This document shows, piece after piece, positions 1-11,100 of a stretch of 64,000 nucleotides of DNA. Source of the DNA: Niabella yanshanensis (GTDB taxonomy: Bacteria > Bacteroidota > Bacteroidia > Chitinophagales > Chitinophagaceae); contig NZ_CP139960.1 of assembly GCF_034424215.1 (NCBI RefSeq), positions 248,001-312,000 on the forward strand, given 5' to 3'. The notes beneath the pieces are model-generated. The model had not been told where the DNA came from. It did no database searches and saw only the letters and a list, made by a program, of their open reading frames with translations. The stretch's first letter is position 1. Each line of letters starts with the position of its first letter. Both the position numbers and the translations under genes were made by a program.

Positions 1-1474
1 AACGTTCATCCACCAGTTCGTTAAAGAAATCTTCATGAGCCAGACTCTCAGTGTAAGGCGTCAGGCCGGCCCGCTCCCTTACTTTGTTCAGGCTGTTCAG
101 TGCTCCGGCGTCAGCGTTCGCTGTACCAAACCTGCCGCCAATACTGGCTTCAGCATGCATCAGCAATATGTCGGCGTATCGCAGAATAGGGAAGTTAGTG
201 CCGGTGTAGTTAGCATCAGTGGCAGAAGAGGTTCCGCTGTTGAGGATGGTATAAGGAGCGCCAGCCTGGGGTGTTTTGCTTTTGAGCTCGGCCAGGTTAG
301 TGGGTTCCCACCGTCTGTACTTGCCAATGCCATATTCCTGGTCTAGTGGACTGTTTAAAATGTATCGCATGGTGAATAAACCGGTTGAAGAACTATAATT
401 GTTCTTATAACCTGCAATGCTCCAATCTCTCCGCCTGTCCTCGGGTGAATATTTAAGATATACCGGGAGGGCTGCATTTACGTTTGCAAATCCCCTGGGG
501 ATACCGGGCGTGCCCACAAATTCCACCCCGTTGATATTGCCCATTCTTCCATGCACTGTTATGCCGGATGTTATCAGGTTGCCAAAGGATATCTCAAACA
601 AAGACTCTCTGGTGTCGTATTTTTCCTGTATATATTTAAGAAAATGATTTCGGTAGCTCGCTGTATCAGTTGAAAACGGAACGATACCATGCCAACCGTC
701 ATTAATCACGATCTCGCATTGTTCTTTGGCTTTTACAAAATATTGCGCCGGATTGTCAAAAAAGCATTCGGCCTCATTGGCTGATAAATAGGGTTGAAAT
801 CCGCCCATCCTCAGGTATAATCGTGCCAGCAATCCGTGAGCCGCCATTTTATTAGGTTCACCTGCAACATACCTGCTTTCTTTGGAATGTGACAGATGGG
901 CTGCTGCAAACAGCCAATCTTTTTCCACCTGTTTGTAAACATCCAGTACCGGTGATGGAGGAAAATTATTATCTTTTTGAGAAGAACTGGGTATGAGACG
1001 AAGGGGGACAGGGCCAAACCAATTGGCAAGCGTGAAGTAAGAAAAGCCTCTCATAAAGCGCGCTTTGGCTAAAATGAGATTATATTCTTCTTCTGAAAAC
1101 AGCTCGGCTTTAAGGTTCTTCTCCAGTTGATTGGCCAGGTGAATGCAACTGTAAAATTGAAGCCAGGTGTTTTTTATTTCATCGCTTGACGAAGTGTATT
1201 CATATTTGGCCGCCGCCCAGGTTGCACCCGGATCGTTGGTATACGTCTCGTCAGTACCCGCCTCCAGCATTACATTAAAGCGGTAGCCATACAACGCTTC
1301 TTTTGACAGCTGGCTGTATATACCCGATAGTGCCAGGTTTGCCTGGTAGGTAGTGGTATAAAAAGTTTCGTCTGTCCATGAATGTTCAGGCTTTACATCA
1401 AGCATTTTATGGCAGCCGCAGGCAACGCATATAAATAAAACCAAGGGCGGCAGAAAAATAGCTGTATGTTTCAT
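1..1474 (-). CDS. SusD/RagB-family glycan-binding lipoprotein (3' end cut by window edge)
   Basis: The reading frame is open from an ATG at 1474 to the left edge with no stop, so about 491 codons are visible and the C-terminus is missing. It starts with a hydrophobic signal (MKHTAIFLPPLVLFICVACG) followed by a lipobox-like cysteine. The helical SusD pattern is seen: the N-terminal part ending in the ARFMRGFSYFTLANWFG block, and near the edge the FPILRYADILLMHAEA and LNKVRERAGL blocks. SusD proteins form the lid over a SusC porin and bind oligosaccharide at the cell surface. The partner SusC ends 119 bases upstream in the same direction, so the two are co-transcribed. The ligand is not readable from sequence; the nearby GH88 suggests a uronate-containing glycan. 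Confidence 0.93.
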   Translation of the reverse strand, partial: MKHTAIFLPPLVLFICVACGCHKMLDVKPEHSWTDETFYTTTYQANLALSGIYSQLSKEALYGYRFNVMLEAGTDETYTNDPGATWAAAKYEYTSSSDEIKNTWLQFYSCIHLANQLEKNLKAELFSEEEYNLILAKARFMRGFSYFTLANWFGPVPLRLIPSSSQKDNNFPPSPVLDVYKQVEKDWLFAAAHLSHSKESRYVAGEPNKMAAHGLLARLYLRMGGFQPYLSANEAECFFDNPAQYFVKAKEQCEIVINDGWHGIVPFSTDTASYRNHFLKYIQEKYDTRESLFEISFGNLITSGITVHGRMGNINGVEFVGTPGIPRGFANVNAALPVYLKYSPEDRRRDWSIAGYKNNYSSSTGLFTMRYILNSPLDQEYGIGKYRRWEPTNLAELKSKTPQAGAPYTILNSGTSSATDANYTGTNFPILRYADILLMHAEASIGGRFGTANADAGALNSLNKVRERAGLTPYTESLAHEDFFNELVDER

Positions 1475-1592
1475 TCGTATATCTTTTATTTTTTTAGTGA
1501 GGTTGTATGGAATGTTCTCTCATTATTTATGTTGAAAAGTGAAGACGCCATTTCATCAGTAATTTTGTAGCGTCATTTGCGTATAAGTATTG

Positions 1593-4500
1593 TTAAAAAG
1601 TGATGTCAATACCGCCCGAAATTGTTCTGGATTGCGGATACGCCGAATAATCAAGCCTTGGAGTAAGCGCGCCAAACCTGCCTACCGATACATCGGGGTC
1701 GTAACCTGTGTAACGGGTCCAGGTATGCAGGTTCTGGGCCGACAAGGTGATCCTGCAGTTTTTAAGGTGAAGCTTTCTGAGCAGGTGAGCGGGTAAGCTA
1801 TAGCCCAGCACCAGGGTTTTGAGCTTAATATAGGAGCCGTCATCTACATGCCTGGAATCGATGCGATAGCCATAGGGCCGGATCAGGTTAATATCGTCGT
1901 ACCGCATTCCTTCAATATCGGTATCGGTATTAGTGGGTGTCCATATATCCGTTAATGATTTCAAGCCGTTACGCCCCGCATTATAAATACTGCCAAACTC
2001 TGCTTTGTTACCATTAAGGATATCAAAATCGGATGCCCATTGAAAGAGAAACTGAAGATCGAAGGCTTTATACCTGAATGTATTGAAAAACCCACCTATA
2101 TGTTTGGGATTTGGATTTCCTATTACTGTACGGTCGTCCGAATTGATAATACCATCTCCGTTAAGATCTTTAAACCTGACCATGCCCGGGCGCATATTGG
2201 TTTGGTAGGAGGGAATGCCTTCCCTGAGCTGGTAGCTGGTGCCCGATTGGGTAAAATCATCTACCTGGTAAATGCCGTCAAACTGCAAGCCATAGATCAT
2301 TCCCACAGGTTGTCCTACCTGGGTAATATATTGATACTCGGTTTGTGTGAACTGGAGGTCCCATTGCGGATCTGTAAGTATACGGCTTTGCCCGGTATTT
2401 AAATGAATCGTTTTAGTACGGTTAAAAGAAACATTTATACGGGATATCCAGGTAAAATCTTTTTTCCTGACCAGCTGCCCGTCAAATGTAAGTTCCAGCC
2501 CCCGGTTGGATACTTCACCGATATTTTGCTGTACAGCGCCGAAGCCCGTGCTCAGTGCCATGTCGGCATTTAGCAAAAGATCTTTGGTGTTTTTTTGATA
2601 AACGTCTGCCGTTACATTAAAACGTTTTAAGATTTCAAGATCTAAACCAATATTGGTTTGGGCGGTGGTTTCCCAACGCAGATCGGGTACTGCCATATTG
2701 CTTTGATATGCACCGGGGGAGTAGCCCTGGTTTTCTCCCAGTATATACCCGCTTGAAGTACTGATGGCATAAAGATTAAAGGCCGAAAAGTCACCGATAC
2801 CATTGTTTCCTGTTAAACCCCAGCCTCCGCGCAGCTTTAAATCGGTAATCATATCCGCCTGTTGAAGAAACTTTTCCTCAGATAATTTCCAGGCCAGCGA
2901 AAAAGAAGGAAAATAACCCCAGCGGTTCTCATTTCTGAATTTGGACGAACCATCTGTTCTGAAATTAATGGTAGCCAGGTAGCGGTTACCATACGCGTAG
3001 TTTAACCTTCCGAAATAAGATAGCAGCGTGTTTTTTGAAGCAAACGACCCTGCAATAGTAGGTGTAGTAGCTATACCCAGATTATGGATTCCGAATTCAT
3101 CGGTAGGCAGGTTGGTATTTCTTAAAGTAGATGATTTAGAGGTGTTGACCTGTGCTTCCAGGCCGACCAGTGCGGTATAGGCATGTTCGTCTTTCTGATC
3201 TTTAAATCTAAGCGTGTTAGATGTGGAAAGAATATTGTTTCTATTGGTGGAAATAGACCCGTTGATTCCCCGGTCTGTGCGTTCTGCATCATAGGTTCCC
3301 TGTTTATAAAACATAGTATTTTCCCTGATGTTAGTACGGTAGTTACCCATAAGACTAAGGTCGAATTTGCGCAGGAACTTATAATTAAGCCCCAACGCGC
3401 CCGAAAGGATATCATCCGTACGTGTTTGCTCTGTCTGGCGCAAAGAAATCACCGGGTTGACAAGATAAGGGTCATTTGCAGCTAATAGGCTTTCTTCGTC
3501 GTCAATGGGCTTAAGGGGTTGAACGGGCCTGAAAGATACCGCATCTCTTATTACACTGGCTCTTGTTAACCCGGCTACCTGGAGACCGTCATAATTAAGG
3601 TGGCTGTAGTCCGCCTGGCCGTTTACTTCCAGGTTAGGAGCTATTTTATGCGTAAACTTGATGCGGTTATTTATTTTTCGAAAGGAGGAAGTGATTACGG
3701 TACCTTGCTGGTTTAGATAATTTCCGCTATATAACAGTGTAGTGTTTTTATTCCCGGTTCGCAGCGAAATTGTATGGTTATTGGCTAAAGCAGTTTGAAA
3801 TATTTCGTCCTGCCAGTTGGTGCCCGCAACATTTTTGTAAAGTTCAGGATCTATCCACGAGGCGATAAACTGGTTCACGTTTACACCCGGCACATAACTG
3901 TCGTTAGCATAAGCAACGGCTTGCTGATATTTTACATATTCATAAGGTGTCATCACATCCAGCCGGTTAGGAATGGTTTGCAACCAGCCGGACGTAGTAA
4001 AATTAATGTCTGTTTTTCCGTCGGTACGCCCGCTGATTGTCGTAATCAGGATAACGCCATTGGCGCCCCTTGAGCCATAAATGGCAGTGGCTGAGGCATC
4101 TTTTAGGATGTCAAAACTTTTTATATCGCGGGTATTAATGCTCGAAACATTAAAATCGGGTAGTGGAATGCCATCTACCACGAACAGCGGGGCATTGCTC
4201 CCGGTAATTGAATTGCCACCCCTGATCACTATATTGAGATCGTCGCCGGGCGTTCCGTCGTTTGATGTAACGTCTACACCGGCAATACGACCAGCCAGGG
4301 CCTGATCAAAATTAGCAGTAGGAGCATCTGTAAGTTCTTTTGGGTTTACAGAACCTACGGCTCCGGTTAGGTCCTTCTTCTTTACGGCATCGTACCCTAT
4401 AATCACCACCTCGTCCAGGTCGCCGCCGGCGGCCTTTAATGCAACATTAATTACCGACTCATTTTTTATTGCCTTTTCTGCCACTTCGAATCCGGTGTGA

Positions 4501-4715
4501 GAAAACAAAAGCACCTGACTGGTGTTAATATTGTCAATCATATAATGACCGTCATGGTCAGTTACAGTCCCTCTTACAGTACCTTTGATGGTTACATTTA
4601 CGCCAGGGACAGGTTTGCCTTCGGTATCTGAAACTTTACCGCTTATATTTTTTTGAGCAATGGCCGGAACTGTAACCATTATCATGAAAAAAAGGATTAA
4701 TTGAATTTGTTTCAT
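1593..4715 (-). CDS. SusC/RagA-family TonB-linked outer-membrane transporter
   Basis: A 1040-residue outer-membrane beta-barrel that takes up oligosaccharides using TonB energy. Residues 1-20 are a signal peptide (MKQIQLILFFMIMVTVPAIA). Residues 22-95 form a carboxypeptidase-regulatory-like domain (ISGKVSDTEGKPVPGVNVTI). The SusC signature around residues 100-120 reads DEVVIIGYDAVKKKDLTGAV, and the plug contains DILKDASATAIYGSRGANGVILITT. The protein ends in the usual aromatic-rich beta strand (SGGIDITF), so it is full length for the family. It lies between a lipoprotein gene upstream and its SusD partner downstream, all leftward. Substrate is unknown; the locus context (GH88, two-component sensor) hints at an acidic glycan. 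Confidence 0.96.
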   Translation of the reverse strand: MKQIQLILFFMIMVTVPAIAQKNISGKVSDTEGKPVPGVNVTIKGTVRGTVTDHDGHYMIDNINTSQVLLFSHTGFEVAEKAIKNESVINVALKAAGGDLDEVVIIGYDAVKKKDLTGAVGSVNPKELTDAPTANFDQALAGRIAGVDVTSNDGTPGDDLNIVIRGGNSITGSNAPLFVVDGIPLPDFNVSSINTRDIKSFDILKDASATAIYGSRGANGVILITTISGRTDGKTDINFTTSGWLQTIPNRLDVMTPYEYVKYQQAVAYANDSYVPGVNVNQFIASWIDPELYKNVAGTNWQDEIFQTALANNHTISLRTGNKNTTLLYSGNYLNQQGTVITSSFRKINNRIKFTHKIAPNLEVNGQADYSHLNYDGLQVAGLTRASVIRDAVSFRPVQPLKPIDDEESLLAANDPYLVNPVISLRQTEQTRTDDILSGALGLNYKFLRKFDLSLMGNYRTNIRENTMFYKQGTYDAERTDRGINGSISTNRNNILSTSNTLRFKDQKDEHAYTALVGLEAQVNTSKSSTLRNTNLPTDEFGIHNLGIATTPTIAGSFASKNTLLSYFGRLNYAYGNRYLATINFRTDGSSKFRNENRWGYFPSFSLAWKLSEEKFLQQADMITDLKLRGGWGLTGNNGIGDFSAFNLYAISTSSGYILGENQGYSPGAYQSNMAVPDLRWETTAQTNIGLDLEILKRFNVTADVYQKNTKDLLLNADMALSTGFGAVQQNIGEVSNRGLELTFDGQLVRKKDFTWISRINVSFNRTKTIHLNTGQSRILTDPQWDLQFTQTEYQYITQVGQPVGMIYGLQFDGIYQVDDFTQSGTSYQLREGIPSYQTNMRPGMVRFKDLNGDGIINSDDRTVIGNPNPKHIGGFFNTFRYKAFDLQFLFQWASDFDILNGNKAEFGSIYNAGRNGLKSLTDIWTPTNTDTDIEGMRYDDINLIRPYGYRIDSRHVDDGSYIKLKTLVLGYSLPAHLLRKLHLKNCRITLSAQNLHTWTRYTGYDPDVSVGRFGALTPRLDYSAYPQSRTISGGIDITF

Positions 4716-4839
4716 GCTTTTAATTTGATCTTAATAATCTTGAGATGTTTTGATATAGCACAGCTTTCGGGAATGGTCCGCTAGCCTGGCCCGTATGGTA
4801 GAGTTAAATAAGGGCTGATACTGTCCTGTGTTATCAGTT

Positions 4840-6426
4840 CTACGGCTCTACTGCCCTGTAATTAAAATCAGACAGGAAGTAAATACCGCCTCTTCCCGGA
4901 GCTGCGGTATTATTTCTCAGTTCGCCTTCAAAATAAGATGCTACTTTAAAAGCAACCGTAAATGTTGGAGACAGCTGGTTGGTTGAGATATTATAAGTGC
5001 ATTTCACCCATTTACCATAAAAAGTTCCCAGGGCCGGCCTTTTTTTATGGTCCGGATCGGCTCCTTTCTGGTCGCCGGGATAAGGGGTACCGGTGAATTG
5101 CGGTCCCCAGGGGGCGCCGGTCGAAACAGAGCTGCTATTTACTCCTTCAGATCGTTGACATACGATATCATCATTTACGCGGGTCCAGGTGCCATTGAGC
5201 CAGTTACCCTCGGCATCCTGTATGCTACCGCCGGCGTAATCAGTAGAAATATAGACCTCGAGATCCGTAGGAGTACGTCCATCGGACATATAAGTCTGGA
5301 AGGCCGGCATATAATAATAATTAAATGATAATTGATAGCCATATTGAAATGGCGTTAAATCCTGGGGAGTGGTAACCATCCAGGATGTTGTTGGCCTGGT
5401 TACATTCGATGAATTGTGGGTTTGTGTTTCCAGTACAGTTTGAGTAGTGTTTTCCTTAGGTCTTTCGTTTGGAGCCACCAGCGCTCTGCCATTACTATTG
5501 TCTACTTCTCCCCACATATCGTCACCGTTACCAGCCTGTATCACCTGTACTGAAAAGCCTTCGCCTCCGGTGGGGAAGGACCCGGTGGTTTTTAGTGTAG
5601 GGTAAAAGAAATAAATAGTTTCAACCGGCATTATTTCCGGTTTGTCGGTAATGATAGTGGTAATCTTATTTTCAAATAAAACCGCCTCACCGCTTATATT
5701 GCTTACCACTTTTATAGAGGGCCTTAATGTATCATATTTTGAATAGGCGTACCCCGGTGCAATGGATATGGAACCTGTTTTGTTGTCTATCCTTAGCTTG
5801 TCAGCCCCGGTTGCAAGCTCAAACGAAACGTCGGGGTTGGCATTAGGCATAATGGGTGCAGTGGTTTTACTGCTGCTATTACCATATACCAGATTTTGGT
5901 TTTTGGGCGAATATACAAGGGTGGCTGGTAACAAGGGCGCAACATGCAAATGAAAGCCCTTGTCAAAAACAGTCGCATATTCCATTCCGTTATGCTGGGT
6001 AGATACTTTAATTATAAAGTAATAATCTCCTGCGGTGAATTTATGTCCTGTTGCAATGGTGATAACGCCGTTGGATGCCGAATTAACTACCGGGATGGCT
6101 TTAATAGAAGTGCCATTTTCGTCCGTCAATCCTTCGCTGATGTTAACACTGCTATGTATACTTTCGCCGATACTAACATATTCTAAAAAAGATGCATCTA
6201 ATAAATTTCCGGCGCTGTCTTTAACTCCTTCAATTTCAAAAACTGGCAACAAGCCTCCCGTTTCAATAGTGGGGGCAAATGTCACTACGGCCTTTCCTTC
6301 ACGGGCATCGGCAATTTGTATATACCTTAAATTGGCCGGAGCTTTAATTGCCTGGGGTCCGGCAGACTTTCGGCATGACAGCAACATTAGCAGACAAAAC
6401 AGCAGTAAAAGGTTGTTTCTTTCCAT
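4840..6426 (-). CDS. Surface lipoprotein of unknown family at the head of a SusC/D operon (possible glycan-binding protein)
   Basis: A 528-residue protein with a short signal ending in a clear lipobox (LLMLLSC, Cys at about residue 17), so probably an outer-membrane lipoprotein. The N-terminal half looks like repeated beta-sandwich domains (residues 30-160 and 165-260), and the C-terminal half is rich in Trp, Tyr, Asn and Gly, as in carbohydrate-binding modules. I do not recognise a named family with certainty. It is the first gene of the leftward unit lipoprotein-SusC-SusD, a position unlike the common SusC-SusD-SusE order. By analogy with SusE/F-type surface glycan-binding proteins it may hold polysaccharide at the surface; this is inference from context. 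Confidence 0.72.
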   Translation of the reverse strand: MERNNLLLLFCLLMLLSCRKSAGPQAIKAPANLRYIQIADAREGKAVVTFAPTIETGGLLPVFEIEGVKDSAGNLLDASFLEYVSIGESIHSSVNISEGLTDENGTSIKAIPVVNSASNGVITIATGHKFTAGDYYFIIKVSTQHNGMEYATVFDKGFHLHVAPLLPATLVYSPKNQNLVYGNSSSKTTAPIMPNANPDVSFELATGADKLRIDNKTGSISIAPGYAYSKYDTLRPSIKVVSNISGEAVLFENKITTIITDKPEIMPVETIYFFYPTLKTTGSFPTGGEGFSVQVIQAGNGDDMWGEVDNSNGRALVAPNERPKENTTQTVLETQTHNSSNVTRPTTSWMVTTPQDLTPFQYGYQLSFNYYYMPAFQTYMSDGRTPTDLEVYISTDYAGGSIQDAEGNWLNGTWTRVNDDIVCQRSEGVNSSSVSTGAPWGPQFTGTPYPGDQKGADPDHKKRPALGTFYGKWVKCTYNISTNQLSPTFTVAFKVASYFEGELRNNTAAPGRGGIYFLSDFNYRAVEP

Positions 6427-6490
6427 ATATCAATCGTTTAAAAAATCGAAGCCGTAAAATGTTTTGGACTCTTACAGGCATTATGCGGAG

Positions 6491-6498
6491 CAAATATA
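6491..6498 (-). promoter_or_regulatory. Candidate Bacteroidetes -7 element for the leftward lipoprotein-SusC-SusD unit
   Basis: On the minus strand the bases read TATATTTG, a full match to the Bacteroidetes -7 consensus TAnnTTTG, 65 bases upstream of the lipoprotein start. No good -33 TTTG is seen at the expected distance, so the call is tentative. The rest of the 324-base divergent gap (6427-6750) shows no gene or repeat. Confidence 0.35.
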
Positions 6499-6798
6499 TA
6501 CATCCATCCATCGGTCAGGCATGGGGTAAGTGTCCGAAAAGAGGGGGTTTTTGATCATTGGGCGCAAATAGATGCAAAAAAAACGATTAGCCGGCTTTTC
6601 AGCTCCGGACTTCGTCATTTTACACCCCCCTTTCAGGCATTTAGTCCACCCTGCTGCAGTGGTAAATAATATAACTTGCCGGGCAAACAGAGGGACAAAT
6701 TGCTGATACGATACTTGCTGTATTCCTGCTTACTTTTTTTATAATCCCGTATGAAACATATTGTAATAATTAATATTCGATTGACAACTATAAATACT

Positions 6799-7986
6799 AT
6801 GCAAAAAATCAAGAAGACTATCCATTTTATTTTGATTGCTATGCTGATGATGGCAGGTGGATGTCAACCAGCAGGTGTAAGCGAAATACGCTTAAAAGAG
6901 GCTGAAAAACAATTACGCGGTTTGCGGGATGCGGCTGCAACGGTCAATAAAAACCCGAGAACCACTGAAAAAGGCGAGATTCGCTGGATAACTTCTTCAT
7001 ATGACTGGACAGAGGGCTTCTGGCCGGGGACCTGCTGGATGCTTTTTGAAGACACAAAGGATCCCAGGTGGAAAGAAGCAGCCATCCGTGCCCAGGAGCT
7101 GTTTAAGGCACATAAGGATCTCACAACTGATCATGATCTGGGTTTTATCTTTAATAATTCTTATGGTAAAGCTTTCCGGGTTACGGAAGAAGAAGCTTAT
7201 AAAGAGGTTTTGATGGATGCTGCACATGCCCTGGCTACCCGCTTTAACAGTAATGTAGGTTGTATACAGAGCTGGGACGTAGACGGAGGCTGGCAGAGTG
7301 AAAGAGGTTGGAAATTCCCGGTCATTATCGACAATTTAATGAATCTCGAAATGTTGTTTGAAGCATCGGTTATAAGTGGGGATGACCGGTATAAAAGTAT
7401 AGCTGTTACACACGCCAATACGACAATGCGAAATCATTACCGGCCCGATGGTAGTTCCTACCACGTAGTGGATTACAACCCCGTGAGTGGCGAAATTAAC
7501 GCAAGAGTAACAGCACAGGGCTTTGCTGATGAAAGCGCGTGGGCAAGAGGTCAGGCCTGGGGATTGTATGCCTATACCATGTGCTATCGCTACACCAGTG
7601 ACAGGAAGTACCTTGATTTTGCGGAGAAAATAGCACATTTTATTCTTAACCATCCTAACTACCCCAAGGATGGGATTCCTTACTGGGACTTTAATGCTCC
7701 TGATATACCTAACGAAAAAAGAGACGCTTCGGCAGCTGCTATCATCGCTTCGGCCCTGGTGGAATTGAGCAGCTATACAGGCAACAAATATCTGAAAGAT
7801 GCGCAGCATATAATGAATGGTTTATCGTCCGACTCGTTTCGTGCCCTGCACGGACAGAATCATAATTTTTTGCTGATGCATAGCGTGGGTAGCATTCCTC
7901 ACGGGAATGAAATTGATGTGCCTTTAAATTACGCCGATTACTATTATATTGAGGCACTGATACGGCTAAAAAGCAAAGGCCTGTAA
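6799..7986 (+). CDS. GH88 unsaturated glucuronyl hydrolase (lipoprotein)
   Basis: Releases a 4,5-unsaturated uronic acid from the non-reducing end of oligosaccharides made by polysaccharide lyases, using water addition to the double bond. From the ATG at 6799 (395 residues) a signal peptide with lipobox-like MAGGC (Cys22) is seen; an in-frame ATG at 6751 adds 16 residues before the signal and is less likely. Two GH88 hallmark aspartates are visible: TTDHDLGF (Asp113) and PVIIDNLMN (Asp178), with the conserved ARGQAWGLYA block and an aromatic-rich (alpha/alpha)6 barrel. Length is normal. It is divergent from the lipoprotein-SusC-SusD unit and followed by the two-component regulator, so it probably serves that locus. 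GH105 is an alternative family, less likely given the HDLGF motif. Confidence 0.9.
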   Translation: MQKIKKTIHFILIAMLMMAGGCQPAGVSEIRLKEAEKQLRGLRDAAATVNKNPRTTEKGEIRWITSSYDWTEGFWPGTCWMLFEDTKDPRWKEAAIRAQELFKAHKDLTTDHDLGFIFNNSYGKAFRVTEEEAYKEVLMDAAHALATRFNSNVGCIQSWDVDGGWQSERGWKFPVIIDNLMNLEMLFEASVISGDDRYKSIAVTHANTTMRNHYRPDGSSYHVVDYNPVSGEINARVTAQGFADESAWARGQAWGLYAYTMCYRYTSDRKYLDFAEKIAHFILNHPNYPKDGIPYWDFNAPDIPNEKRDASAAAIIASALVELSSYTGNKYLKDAQHIMNGLSSDSFRALHGQNHNFLLMHSVGSIPHGNEIDVPLNYADYYYIEALIRLKSKGL

Positions 7987-8064
7987 TCATAAATATAATT
8001 ATTCACCGACAGGTGCAAAATTCAAGGGTTATTATGTATGTTGTGGCCACTTCAAAAAAACAGT

Positions 8065-8096
8065 GTTGGGCTCCTAATAGCTGTTGTTTATTTTTG
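8065..8096 (+). promoter_or_regulatory. Candidate promoter of the hybrid two-component regulator
   Basis: TATTTTTG at 8089-8096 matches the Bacteroidetes -7 consensus TAnnTTTG, with TTG at 8066-8068 exactly 20 bases upstream as the -33 element. Transcription would begin near 8103, upstream of the ATG at 8152, which also argues against the in-frame TTG at 8107 as start. Confidence 0.45.
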
Positions 8097-8151
8097 AATA
8101 TTTTTTTTGAGATGCCTGCCAGGCTTTAAGCCGTTGTTCTTAAAGAACGCG

Positions 8152-11100
8152 ATGAACCGGGGCGATACAAGTTCAAGAGTAGTAATGAGGCTTCAATTTA
8201 TCTTTATTCTTTTGTTTTTTTGCTGCTTCATATCAACGGCACAACAGGGCGAGGCTTTGCCGGGAGATCTGAAGTTTAAGCATTTTACATCAGCCAACGG
8301 GTTATCCCAACGATCTGTTATGGCGATTGTACAGGATAAAACAGGGTATTTATGGTTTGGAACAAGAGACGGACTGAATAAGTTTGATGGTCAGAAGTTT
8401 ATTGTATACCGGCATATGGCAACAGATGATGCCAGCCTGAGTAACAATAATGTGCATTCTATTTATGAAGATGATTATGGCAACTTATGGATAGGTACAC
8501 AAGCAGGGCTTAACCGGTACAATCCACGCACTGATAACTTTACAAGGTTCCGGCTCCCTAAGCAAGGACGGGGTGGTCCTGACGCTATTGTTCGGAGTAT
8601 AATACAGGTTAATCGAGACTTGCTATGGGCGGCCACGGATGATGGTATTATACAGATTCATATCAAAAGCAACCGGGTAGAACAGATCATCAAGCCTGAC
8701 GGTTCCAATGATCTCAGCAATAAAAGCACGCGTTATTTTTTGAAAACAAAGGATGGCGCTGTATGGATCTGCAATACTCAATTTATCGATGTTTATAACC
8801 TGGCTAAAAAAACATTCAGTCGTATACCCTACCCGCGTAAGAGCAGTAACAATATTCATTTCAATGACCTCCCCACTTTATATATCGATAGAAAAAATAC
8901 CATATGGTTAGGATACGAGCAGGGGTTGGCTGTTTATAACCCTCAAACCGGAAGCTTTAGCGATTTCGAATTCAATAGCAAAATAGCTGTATCGTCAGCT
9001 GTTCGCAGTATTTGTGAAGATCTTACCGGCAATTTGTGGATCGGCAGCTACGCCGGTCTGTACATCCTGGATGCCGCACATAGTAAGATCAGTCATATTG
9101 TTCACGATGAAAACAACGCCACCAGTCTTAGCCAAAATTCCATCTATAAGATCATCCGTGATTCCAGGGGCGATATGTGGCTCGGAACCTGGGCCGATGG
9201 ACTTAATTATTATAATAAAGATATCGGAACCTTCAAAAGCATTTCTTTTGGTAATGCACCTAATAAGCTTAACTATAAAGTTGTAAGCGGAATAGCAGAA
9301 GACCTGCAGGGGAATTTGTGGATAGGCACAGAAGGCGGAGGACTGAATGTGTATGATAAAAATTCGCTGCGGTTCAGCTATTTCAAACATGAGCCTGATA
9401 ACCCTCACAGTCTGGCTGCCAATAATGTGAAGTCAGTTATTGCTGCCGGCAACGGCCATATCTGGCTGGGTATGCATGATGGGGGAGTTAATGTACTTGA
9501 CCCGTCTCAACAACCATTCCGGTTTAAAAAAATTGACTTTAGCGCTCCCGGTGCCATTCCCCTGAAAGGATATAAGGTTTTGACTTTATTGGAGGACAGG
9601 AACGAAAATATATGGATTGGCACTTTAACCGGAGGCCTGTGTTTTTATAATACCAGGAAGCAGGAGTTAACCAAAACAGATAATGATATCCGAACCGTTA
9701 TGAGCATAGCCCAAACGGCAGATCCCGAGGTGCTGGCCATTGGCGGAGATAACGGGCTTGAAACGATCAACATCCGTACAAAAAAAAGAGTAAAAATACC
9801 CCTGGAGCAGATTGTTAAGCGCAATACACCATTATATGTAAACTGCGTTTTTATTGATGCTTTTAATATATACTGGATAGGTACAGAAGGTAATGGTGTT
9901 TTCATGTATGATCCCGAAAAAAATGAAGCAAAGGTTTATGGTACGGGCGAAGGACTTCCCAACGATATTGTATACGGTATATTAGCCGACGAAACGGGCA
10001 ATATCTGGGTAAGCACTAATAATGGTATCAGTCGCCTCGAAATTTCCTCCGGAAAGATCAAAAACTTCAGCCAGCAGGACGGGCTTCAGGGCAATGAGTT
10101 TAATTATGGCTCTTTCTTCAGGTCACGCAGCGGGGAACTTTATTTTGGAGGGATTAACGGGCTCACGTATTTTAATCCTGCCGCAATTAAAAAAAATAAT
10201 TTTGTGCCTGTGATTGATATTGCTAACCTCGAAGTAAACAATATGCCCTACCTGCGAATAACGGATGCGATTCCGGAAGTTAGCCTTCGTTACAATCAGA
10301 ATAATTTCAGTATTGAATTCACTGCCCTGAATTACATGTATCCTGAAAAAAGCGAATTTGCTTACAAGCTGGAAGGCATGGATCGGGACTGGATATATGT
10401 AAAAAATGAAAGAAGGGCAGTGTATACCAATATTCCCGCGGGCCATTACATTTTTAAAGTAAAAGGCGCTAACAGCGATGGGATATGGAACGAGGAAGGA
10501 GATGAGCTTGCAATAAAAGTACAACCTGCACCATGGCAAACCTGGTGGGCTTATGCTATATATACAGCAATTCTTTTAGCCGTTGCTTTATACATCAGGA
10601 AGTTAATTGTGTTACGCGTGAGGGAGAAAAGAGAAACGGAACGCATCGAACAAAGGAACCGGATGAAATTGAGTCTCTTTAGCGATATTTCGCATGATTT
10701 CCGTACACCGCTGACACTTATTGTCGGACCTTTGAAAGAGATGTTGGATAAGAACGAAGGTGATGCGCACATTAAGCAGCAGCATGCTATCATGTACAGA
10801 AATGCCGGCATGCTCCTGCAATTGATCAATGAAGTACTTGATTTTACAAAAATGGAATCAAACGCACAGAAGCTGGAAGCATCGCAGGCTAATCTGGTTC
10901 ATTTTATGCAAGACATCAAAATGTCATTCGATGCGCTTGCGGCTACCAGAAATATAGGCTTTGACCTAATTGTTGAAAACGATATTCCCGGGATTTGGTT
11001 TGATCAGGTTTTAATAAGAAAGGTTCTTTTTAACCTGCTGGCAAATGCTTTCAAATTTACAAATGCCGGCAAAAGCATTACTATTAAGATTAGCTCCACC

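Noticed and set aside
6035-6457. A 140-residue frame antisense to the left-locus lipoprotein
   Set aside because: It covers the start of a clear lipoprotein gene and has no signal, domain or promoter support.
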